DNA of 64,000 bases, taken from contig CM064426.1 in NCBI GenBank assembly GCA_032690845.1, positions 43,466,508 through 43,530,507 on the forward strand, given 5' to 3'. This DNA comes from Eleusine coracana subsp. coracana. Its lineage: Eukaryota > Streptophyta > Magnoliopsida > Poales > Poaceae. Of the stretch, positions 56,387 through 64,000 are shown in pieces. Within the stretch, counting starts at the first letter, position 1. Each line of letters opens with the position of its first letter. Made by a program: the position numbers and the translations under genes. Below the pieces are notes generated by a model. The model saw only the letters and a program-made list of their open reading frames with translations. It had not been told where the DNA came from and made no database searches.

Positions 56387-57070
56387 GGATGCGATCATAC
56401 CAGCACTAAAGCACCGGATCCCATCAGAACGGGCATGACTTTTCGCACGGGTGTCCATTTTGGCTGAAATTTTTTCAGGAGCTTCTTGATTCAAAGTTAA
56501 GCATAACCACAGTGGGCTATGCCCTGTGTGCCCTCGTCAAAAAATTCAAAAAAATCGGGAAAATAAAGAAAAAATTCATTCAACTTGAAACCCTACATTT
56601 TCTGAAACTTCAAGATTTTTTATAGGCCACATCGTACAATTGTTTGGGCTAAACTTTTTTGTGGATTCTTCCCCATTGTTGGTGAGTTGGAGAAAAATAT
56701 CAAAAAAATAAAATTAAAAAAAATAAATTTGGGATTTCTACTAGTGCTACATCTAGCCACGTGAAATTTCTAGATTTGGCAGTTTTGCACTTAGCCCCCT
56801 GTTATCGCCTGTGTGCCTTTGTCTCCTTGTTTCTACTTTGCTATCACAACTGTTCTAGGACATACTTAGACCAGCAACTAGGGACAAGTAACTTGGGCAC
56901 TTATTCAGCTTTACTATCTATTTTTGATTTGTGTGCCACCCATATATATATATTTGGCCTTCCTAGCTCTACATAGTTCTTCTAGACAGCACATAGGTTA
57001 TTTTGTAACCCTTACAATCGTGGAACACACCTCCCTGGTATCCTTTGATTTGCTTTTCAGAACTTTATAA
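56387..57070 (+). repeat. 5S fragment + insert (640 bp)
   Basis: Fragment 56387-56430, insert 56431-57070, starting GGGCATGAC. First of three copies of the 1.467-kb segment; its fragment is single. Confidence 0.85.
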
Positions 57071-57201
57071 GAGCTGGAAGGCATGACGCGCGGTCGGCGA
57101 AAGGGAGCTCAGCCACGACGGCTTTGCTCTGAAAAGCGTGCAGGAGGATATGGGTCAATGTAGGAGTCCTGGTTAAAGGGGAAAAGAAGATGGTTTATGT
57201 T

Positions 57202-57320
57202 GGATGCAATCATACCAGCACAAAAGCACCGAATCCTCTCAGAACTCCGAAGTTAAGCGTGCTTGGGCGAGAGTAGTACTAGGATGGGTGACCTCCTGCG
57301 AAGTCCTCGTGTTGCATCCC
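57202..57320 (+). rRNA. 5S rRNA gene
   Basis: 119 nt. G7A, T21A, G31A, C36T, A37C, G98C. Keeps G1, G58 and C67. Confidence 0.92.
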
Positions 57321-57504
57321 TTTCTGCTCTACTCTCTTTTTTTTTTTTGAGAGAGAGATAGTCATGCTAGCCCAAGCTTGAAGGCACGACGCGCGATTGG
57401 CGAAAGGGAGGTCAGCCACGACGGCTTTGCTCTGAAAAGCATGTAGGAGGATATGGGTCAACATAGGAGTCCTGGTTAAAGGCAAAAAGAAGATGGTTTA
57501 TGTT

Positions 57505-57623
57505 GGATGCGATCATACCAGCACTAAAGCACCGGATCCCATCAGAACTCCGATGTTAAGCATGCTTGGGCGAGTGTAGTACTAGGATGGGTGACCTCCT
57601 TGGAAGTCCTCGTGTTGCATCCC
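57505..57623 (+). rRNA. 5S rRNA gene
   Basis: 119 nt. A50T, G58A, A71T, G97T. A50T opens box A. Confidence 0.93.
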
Positions 57624-57815
57624 ATTTTGCTCTACTCTCTTCTTTTTGAGAGAGAGAGAGAGAGAGAGATAGTTATGCGAGCCCGAGCTTGAAGGCACGA
57701 CACGCGGTCGGTGAAAGGGAGGTCAGCCACGATGGCTTTGCTCTGAAAAGCGTGTAGGAGGATATGGGTCAACGTAGGAGTCCTGGTTAAAGGCAAAAAG
57801 AAGATGGTTTATGTT

Positions 57816-58539
57816 GGATGCGATCATACCAGCACTAAAGCACCGGATCCCATCAGAACGCGATCATACCAGCACTAAAGCACCGGATCCCATCAGAACG
57901 GGCATGACTTTTCGCACGGCTGTCCATTTTGGCTGAAATTTTTTTAGGAGCTTTTTGATTCAAAGTTAAGCATACCCACAGTGGGCTATGCCCTGTGTGC
58001 CCTCGTCAAAAAATTCAAAAAAATCGGGAAGATAAAGAAAAAATTCATTCAACTTGAAACCCTACATTTTCTGAAACTTCAAGATTTTTTATAGGCCACA
58101 TCGTACAATTGTTTGGGCTGAACTTTTTTGTGGATTCTTCCCCATTGTTGGTGAGTTGGAGAAAAATATCAAAAAAATAAAATTAAAAAAAATAAATTTG
58201 GGATTTCTACTAGTGCTACATCTAGCCACGTGAAATTTCTAGATTTGGCAGTTTTGCACTTAGCCCCCTGTTATCGCCTGTGTGCCTTTGTCTCCTTGTT
58301 TCTACTTTGCTATCACAACTGTTCTAGGACATACTTAGACCAGCAACTAGGGACAAGTAACTTGGGCACTTATTCAGCTTTACTATCTATTTTTGATTTG
58401 TGTGCCACCCATATATATATATTTGGCCTTCCTAGCTCTACATATTTCTTCTAGACAGCACATAGGTTATTTTGTAACCCTTACAATCGTGGAACACACC
58501 TCCCTGGTATCCTTTGATTTGCTTTTCAGAACTTTATAA
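57816..58539 (+). repeat. Doubled 5S fragment + insert (640 bp)
   Basis: 5S nt 1-44 (57816-57859) is followed at once by a second copy of nt 5-44 (57860-57899), a 40-bp tandem duplication. Insert 57900-58539. Confidence 0.88.
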
Positions 58540-58670
58540 GAGCTGGAAGGCATGACGCGCGGTCGGCGAAAGGGAGGTCAGCCACGACGGCTTTGCTCTG
58601 AAAAGCGTGCAGGAGGATATGGGTCAATGTAGGAGTCCTGGTTAAAGGGGAAAAGAAGATGGTTTATGTT

Positions 58671-58789
58671 GGATGCAATCATACCAGCACAAAAGCACCG
58701 AATCCTCTCAGAACTCCGAAGTTAAGCGTGCTTGGGCGAGAGTAGTACTAGGATGGGTGACCTCCTGTGAAGTCCTCGTGTTGCATCCC
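58671..58789 (+). rRNA. 5S rRNA gene
   Basis: 119 nt. G7A, T21A, G31A, C36T, A37C, G98T. Confidence 0.92.
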
Positions 58790-58972
58790 TTTCTGCTCTA
58801 CTCTCTTTTTTTTTTTGAGAGAGAGATAGTCATGCTAGCCCAAGCTTGAAGGCACGACGCGCGATTGGCGAAAGGGAGGTCAGCCACGACGGCTTTGCTC
58901 TGAAAAGCATGTAGGAGGATATGGGTCAACATAGGAGTCCTGGTTAAAGGCAAAAAGAAGATGGTTTATGTT

Positions 58973-59091
58973 GGATGCGATCATACCAGCACTAAAGCAC
59001 CGGATCCCATCAGAACTCCGATGTTAAGCGTGCTTGGGCGAGTGTAGTACTAGGATGGGTGACCTCCTTGGAAGTCCTCGTGTTGCATCCC
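58973..59091 (+). rRNA. 5S rRNA gene, near consensus
   Basis: 119 nt with only A50T, A71T and G97T. Confidence 0.94.
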
Positions 59092-59281
59092 ATTTTGCTC
59101 TACTCTCTTCTTTTTGAGAGAGAGAGAGAGAGAGATAGTTATGCGAGCCCGAGCTCGAAGGCACGACACGCGGTCGGTGAAAGGGAGGTCAGCCACGATG
59201 GCTTTGCTCTGAAAAGCGTGTAGGAGGATATGGGTCAACGTAGGAGTCCTGGTTAAAGGCAAAAAGAAGATGGTTTATGTT

Positions 59282-60005
59282 GGATGCGATCATACCAGCA
59301 CTAAAGCACCGGATCCCATCAGAACGCGATCATACCAGCACTAAAGCACCGGATCCCATCAGAACGGGCATGACTTTTCGCACGGCTGTCCATTTTGGCT
59401 GAAATTTTTTTAGGAGCTTTTTGATTCAAAGTTAAGCATACCCACAGTGGGCTATGCCCTGTGTGCCCTCGTCAAAAAATTCAAAAAAATCGGGAAGATA
59501 AAGAAAAAATTCATTCAACTTGAAACCCTACATTTTCTGAAACTTCAAGATTTTTTATAGGCCACATCGTACAATTGTTTGGGCTGAACTTTTTTGTGGA
59601 TTCTTCCCCATTGTTGGTGAGTTGGAGAAAAATATCAAAAAAATAAAATTAAAAAAAATAAATTTGGGATTTCTACTAGTGCTACATCTAGCCACGTGAA
59701 ATTTCTAGATTTGGCAGTTTTGCACTTAGCCCCCTGTTATCGCCTGTGTGCCTTTGTCTCCTTGTTTCTACTTTGCTATCACAACTGTTCTAGGACATAC
59801 TTAGACCAGCAACTAGGGACAAGTAACTTGGGCACTTATTCAGCTTTACTATCTATTTTTGATTTGTGTGCCACCCATATATATATATTTGGCCTTCCTA
59901 GCTCTACATATTTCTTCTAGACAGCACATAGGTTATTTTGTAACCCTTACAATCGTGGAACACACCTCCCTGGTATCCTTTGATTTGCTTTTCAGAACTT
60001 TATAA
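59282..60005 (+). repeat. Doubled 5S fragment + insert (640 bp)
   Basis: nt 1-44 at 59282-59325 and nt 5-44 again at 59326-59365; insert 59366-60005. Duplicate of the copy at 57816. Confidence 0.88.
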
Positions 60006-60136
60006 GAGCTGGAAGGCATGACGCGCGGTCGGCGAAAGGGAGGTCAGCCACGACGGCTTTGCTCTGAAAAGCGTGCAGGAGGATATGGGTCAATGTAGGA
60101 GTCCTGGTTAAAGGGGAAAAGAAGATGGTTTATGTT

Positions 60137-60255
60137 GGATGCAATCATACCAGCACAAAAGCACCGAATCCTCTCAGAACTCCGAAGTTAAGCGTGCTTG
60201 GGCGAGAGTAGTACTAGGATGGGTGACCTCCTGCGAAGTCCTCGTGTTGCATCCC
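60137..60255 (+). rRNA. 5S rRNA gene
   Basis: 119 nt. G7A, T21A, G31A, C36T, A37C, G98C, as in the gene at 57202. Confidence 0.92.
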
Positions 60256-60439
60256 TTTCTGCTCTACTCTCTTTTTTTTTTGAGAGAGAGAGATAGTCAT
60301 GCTAGCCCAAGCTTGAAGGCACGACGCGCGATTGGCGAAAGGGAGGTCAGCCACGACGGCTTGGCTCTAAAAAGCGTGGAGGAGGATATGGATCCATGTG
60401 GGAGTCCTGGTTAAAGGGAAAAAGAAGATGGTTTATGTT

Positions 60440-60558
60440 GGATGCGATCGTACTAGCACTAAAGCACCGAATCCCATGAGAACTCCGAAGTTAAGCGTGC
60501 TTGGGCGAGAGTAGTACTAGGATGGGTGACCTCTTGGGAAGTCCTCGTGTTGCATCCC
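60440..60558 (+). rRNA. 5S rRNA gene
   Basis: 119 nt. A11G, C15T, G31A, C39G, C95T. Keeps helix I, box A and intermediate element. Confidence 0.93.
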
Positions 60559-60754
60559 TTTTTGCTCTACTCTCTTTTTTTTGAGAGAGAGAGAGGAAGA
60601 GAGAGAGATAGTTATGCGAGCGCGACCTTGAAGGCATGACGCGTGGTTGGCGAAAGGGAGGTCAGCCACGACGGCTTGGCTCTAAAAAGCGTGCAGGAGG
60701 ATATGGGTCAATGTAGGAGTCCTGGTTAAAGGCAAAAAGAAGATGGTTTATGTT

Positions 60755-60873
60755 GGATGCGATCATACCAGCACTAAAGCACCGGATCCCATCAGAACTC
60801 CGAAGTTAAGCGTGCTTGGGCAAGAGTAGTACTAGGATGCGTGACCTCCTAGGAAGTCCTCGTGTTGCATCTC
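60755..60873 (+). rRNA. 5S rRNA gene
   Basis: 119 nt. G68A, G86C, G97A, C118T. Confidence 0.93.
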
Positions 60874-61062
60874 TTTTGCTCTACTCTCTTTTCTTTTAGA
60901 GAGAGAGAGAGACAGATAGTTATGCGAGCCCGAGCTTGAAGGCACGACGCGCGGTCGGTGAAAGGGAGGTCAGCCACGACAACTTTGCTCTGAAAAGCGT
61001 GTAGGAGGATATGGGTCAATGTAGGAGTCCTGGTTAAAGGCAAAAAGAAGATGGTTTATGTT

Positions 61063-61737
61063 GGATGCGATCATACCAGCACTAAAGCACCAGATCCCAT
61101 CAGAACGGGCGTAACTTTTCGCTCGGGTGTCCATTTTGGCTGAAATTTTTATAGGAGCTTCTTGATTCAAAGTTAAGCATACCCACACCGGGCTATGCCC
61201 TGTGTGCCCTCGTCAAAAAATTCAAAAAAAAATCGGGAAGATAAAGAAAAATTCATTCAACTTGAAACCCGACGTTTTCTCAAACTTCAAGATTTTTTGG
61301 AGGCCACATCGTACATTTGTTTGGGCTGAACTTTTTGTGGATTCTCCCCAATTGTTGGTGAGCTGGAGAAAAATATCAAAAAAATAAAATTAAAAAAAAG
61401 AAATTTGGGATTTCTACTAGTGCTGCATCTAGCCACGTGAAATTTCTGGATTTGGCAGTTTTGCACTTAGCCCCCTGTTATCGCCTGTGTGCCTTTGTCT
61501 CCTTGTTTCTACTTTGCTATCACAACTGTTCTAGGACATACTTAGACCAACAACTAGGGACAAGTTACTTGGGCACTTATTCAGCTTTACTATCTATTTT
61601 TGATTTATGTGCCACTCATATATATTTCTTCCTAGCTCTACATATTTCTCTAGACAGCACATAGGTTATTTGTAACCCTTGCAATCGTGGAACACACCTT
61701 CCTTGTATCCTTTGATTTGCTTTTCAGAACTTTATAA
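61063..61737 (+). repeat. 5S fragment + insert (631 bp)
   Basis: Fragment 61063-61106 (G30A), insert 61107-61737, starting GGGCGTAAC. The (AT)n and TTTGGCC part is shortened. The right junction reads GAGCTTGAAGGCAC, exactly the spacer sequence. Confidence 0.85.
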
Positions 61738-61868
61738 GAGCTTGAAGGCACGACGCGCTGTCGGCGAAAGGGAGGTCAGCCACGACGGCTGGGCTCTGAA
61801 AAGCGTGCAGGAGGATATGGGTCAACATGGGAGTCCTGGTTAAAGGGAAAAAGAAGATGGTTTATGTT

Positions 61869-61987
61869 GGATGCGATCATACCAGGACTAAAGCACCAAA
61901 TTCCATTAGAACTCTAAAGTTAAGCGTGCTTGGGCGAGAGTAGTATTAGGATGGGTGACCACCTCGGAAGTCCTTTTGTTGCATCCC
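61869..61987 (+). rRNA. 5S rRNA gene, strongly diverged
   Basis: 119 nt with about 12 changes, among them C18G, G30A, G31A, C34T, C39T, C47T, G48A, C78T, T93A, G97C, C107T, G108T. Probably a full-length pseudogene. Confidence 0.8.
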
Positions 61988-62179
61988 TTTTTGCTCTACT
62001 CTCTTTTTTTGAGAGAGAGAGGGAGAGAGAGAGATAGTTATACGAGCCCGAGCTTGAAGGCATGACGCGTGGTTGGCGAAAGTGAGGTCAGCCACGACGG
62101 CTTTGCTCTGAAAAGCGTGTAGGAGGATATGGGTCAATGTAGCAGTCCTTGTTAAAGGCAAAAGAAGATGGTTTATGTT

Positions 62180-62206
62180 AGAAGCGATCATACCAGCGCT
62201 TGCAAC
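62180..62206 (+). pseudogene. 5S remnant, 27 nt
   Basis: AGAAGCGATCATACCAGC joins a short GCTTGCAAC and then the usual CTTTTTGCTCTACTC tail. Nearly the whole gene between about nt 18 and 111 is gone, while the flanking spacers are normal. Confidence 0.8.
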
Positions 62207-62401
62207 TTTTTGCTCTACTCTCTTTTTTTTTTGAGAGAGAGAGGGAGAGAGACAGATAGTTATACGAGCCTGAGCTTGAAGGCAGGACGCGTGGTTGGCG
62301 AAAAGGAGGTCAGCCACGACGGCTTTGCTCTGAAAAATATGCAGGAGGATATGGGTCAATGTAGCAGTCCTGGTTAAAGGCAAAAAGAAGATGGTTATGT
62401 T

Positions 62402-62520
62402 GGAAGCGATCATACCAGCACTGAAGCACCAGATCCCATCAGAACTCCGAAGTTAAGCGTGCTTGGCCAAGAGTAGTACTAGGATGGGTGACCTCCTGGG
62501 AAGTCCTCGGGTTGCATCCC
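62402..62520 (+). rRNA. 5S rRNA gene
   Basis: 119 nt. T4A, A22G, G30A, G66C, G68A, T109G. T4A breaks helix I. Confidence 0.9.
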
Positions 62521-62708
62521 ATTTTGCTCTACTCTCTTTTTTTTTGAGAGAGAGAGAGAGACAGTTATGCGAGCCCGAGCTTGAAGGCACGACGCGCGGT
62601 CGGCGAAAGGGAGGTCAGCCACAACGGCTTTGCTCTGAAAAGCGGTGTAAGAGGATATGGGTCAACGTAGGAGTCCTGGTTAAAGGCAAAAAGAAGATGG
62701 TTTATGTT

Positions 62709-63384
62709 GGATGCGATCATACCAGCACTAAAGCACCAGATCCCATCAGAACGGGCGTAACTTTTCGCTCGGGTGTCCATTTTGGCTGAAATTTTTATAG
62801 GAGCTTCTTGATTCAAAGTTAAGCATACCCACACCGGGCTATGCCCTGTGTGCCCTCGTCAAAAATTCAAAAAAAATCGGGAAGATAAAGAAAAAATTCA
62901 TTCAACTTGAAACCCGACGTTTTCTCAAACTTCAAGATTTTTTGGAGGCCACATCGTACATTTGTTTGGGCTGAACTTTTTTGTGGATTCTCCCCAATTG
63001 TTGGTGAGCTGGAGAAAAATATCAAAAAAATAAATTAAAAAAAAGAAATTTGGGATTTCTACTAGTGCTGCATCTAGCCACGTGAAATTTCTGGATTTGG
63101 CAGTTTTGCACTTAGCCCCCTGTTATCGCCTGTGTGCCTTTGTCTCCTTGTTTCTACTTTGCTATCACAACTGTTCTAGGACATACTTAGACCAACAACT
63201 AGGGACAAGTTACTTGGGCACTTATTCAGCTTTACTATCTATTTTTGATTTATGTGCCACTCATATATATTTCTTCCTAGCTCTACATATTTCTTCTAGA
63301 CAGCACATAGGTTATTTTGTAACCCTTGCAATCGTGGAACACACCTTCCTTGTATCCTTTGATTTGCTTTTCAGAACTTTATAA
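62709..63384 (+). repeat. 5S fragment + insert (632 bp)
   Basis: Fragment 62709-62752 (G30A), insert 62753-63384. Duplicate of the copy at 61063, 1646 bp away. Confidence 0.85.
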
Positions 63385-63514
63385 GAGCTTGAAGGCACGA
63401 CGCGCTGTCGCGAAAGGGAGGTCAGCTCACGACGGCTGGGCTCTGAAAAGCGTGCAGGAGGATATGGGTCAACATGGAGTCCTGGTTAAAGGGAAAAAGA
63501 AGATGGTTTATGTT

Positions 63515-63637
63515 GGATGCGATCATACCAGGACTAAAGCCCAAATTCCATTAGAACTCTAAAGTTAAGCGTGCTTGTGCGAGAGTAGTATTAGGATGGG
63601 TGACCACCTGGGGAAGGTCCTTTTGTTGCACAATCCC
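63515..63637 (+). rRNA. 5S rRNA gene, degenerate with indels
   Basis: About 123 nt. Shares the changes of its duplicate at 61869 but adds small indels (AAAGCCCAAATT, CTGGGGAAGGTCC, GCACAATCCC). Pseudogene or sequencing error. Confidence 0.65.
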
Positions 63638-63828
63638 TTTTTGCTCTACTCTCTTTTTTTTGAGAGAGAGAGGGAGAGAGAGAGATAGTTATACGAGCCC
63701 GAGCTTGAAGGCATGACGCGTGGTTGGCGAAAGTGAGGTCAGCCACGACGGCTTTACTCTGAAAGCGTGTAGGAGGATATGGGTCAATGTAGCAGTCCTT
63801 GTTAAAGGCAAAAAGAATGGTTTATGTT

Positions 63829-63855
63829 AGAAGCGATCATACCAGCGCTTGCAAC
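63829..63855 (+). pseudogene. 5S remnant, 27 nt
   Basis: Same collapsed form as the remnant at 62180, carried by the 1.646-kb duplication. Confidence 0.8.
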
Positions 63856-64000
63856 TTTTTGCTCTACTCTCTTTTTTTTTTGAGAGAGAGAGAGAGAGAC
63901 AGATAGTTATACGAGCCTGAGCTTGAAGGCAGGACGCGTGGTTGGCGAAAAGGAGGTCAGCCACGACGGCTTGCTCTGAAAAATATGCAGGAGGATATGG

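Larger units (their letters stand above)
56431..60300 (+). repeat. 1.467-kb segment in nearly three tandem copies
   Basis: Inserts at 56431, 57900 and 59366 and genes at 57202, 58671 and 60137 repeat with periods of 1466-1469 bp and almost no change. The third copy breaks off after the gene at 60137, in the spacer near 60360. Confidence 0.88.
1..64000 (+). repeat. 5S rDNA tandem array (whole window)
   Basis: The 119-nt 5S gene (GGATGCGATCATACC ... TTGCATCCC) recurs from end to end in one orientation. Short units hold one gene plus a spacer of about 180-240 bp. Long units add a 44-nt 5S fragment and a ~640-bp insert. Spacers share one plan: T4-5 after the gene, GCTCTACTCTC, a second T-run, (GA)n, then about 140 bp ending in TTTATGTT or TTTATATT before the next gene. 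Two spacer subtypes exist, one with GGTCCGTGGCGAAA and one with GGTCGGTGAAA. Recurrent gene classes: A1 class (G1A, G58A, C67T), T5 class (G5T, T45G, G58A, A71T, G97T), A113 class (C39T, G97A, C107T, G113A) and GCACC class (3' end shortened by 2 nt, C104T, C107T). All recurrent open frames fall in spacer, gene or insert repeats and show no sign of being coding. Confidence 0.97.
61063..64000 (+). repeat. 1.646-kb duplication at the right end
   Basis: 61063-62400 and 62709-64000 are copies, each with insert, diverged gene and 27-nt remnant. The second copy has many single-base indels. Confidence 0.85.

Noticed and set aside
1..64000. A hidden new defence system or gene cluster
   Set aside because: By eye I found no coding region outside the repeats; the repeat units account for the window.

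Overview
The whole window is a plant nuclear 5S ribosomal DNA tandem array, all on the + strand. I recognise about 104 full-length or near full-length 5S rRNA genes (117-123 nt), four internally deleted ones, and 37 copies of a chimera in which only the first 44 nt of a 5S gene are kept and joined to an unrelated insert of about 640 bp. The sequence opens with the last bases of another 5S gene (1-3) and ends inside a spacer. I see no protein-coding gene, tRNA, CRISPR array or complete transposon. The 5S sequence is of the angiosperm type. I cannot name the species or even the order.

Layout. 1-29.5 kb: long units of about 1.13 kb, usually [5S fragment + insert + spacer + 5S gene + spacer], with occasional extra short units; 17.06-20.21 kb holds four insert units in a row with no intact gene. 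29.5-41.3 kb: only short units of about 300-355 bp (one 5S gene + spacer), organised into four- and six-unit higher-order repeats marked by a GGATTCG variant gene. 41.3-61 kb: short units with scattered long units, including a 1.467-kb segment present nearly three times (56.4-60.4 kb). 61-64 kb: two copies of a 1.646-kb segment with eroded genes and many small indels, either an array edge or poor sequence.

How it works. A short unit has a TTAAAGG box about 29 nt upstream, the internal Pol III promoter in the gene (box A, intermediate element, box C), T-runs as terminators, and a spacer with a variable (GA)n tract. The 44-nt fragment in the chimeras stops before box A, so those copies cannot be normal Pol III genes. 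Many full-length copies carry transitions at the six CpG sites of the gene and uncompensated changes in the terminal helix, so a large part of the array looks methylated and decaying. The closest match to the usual angiosperm 5S sequence, as I remember it, is 47380-47498, with two differences.

Numbering such as G58A in the feature list refers to the 119-nt angiosperm 5S sequence from GGATGCG (1-7) to GCATCCC (113-119), recalled from general knowledge rather than aligned by software.
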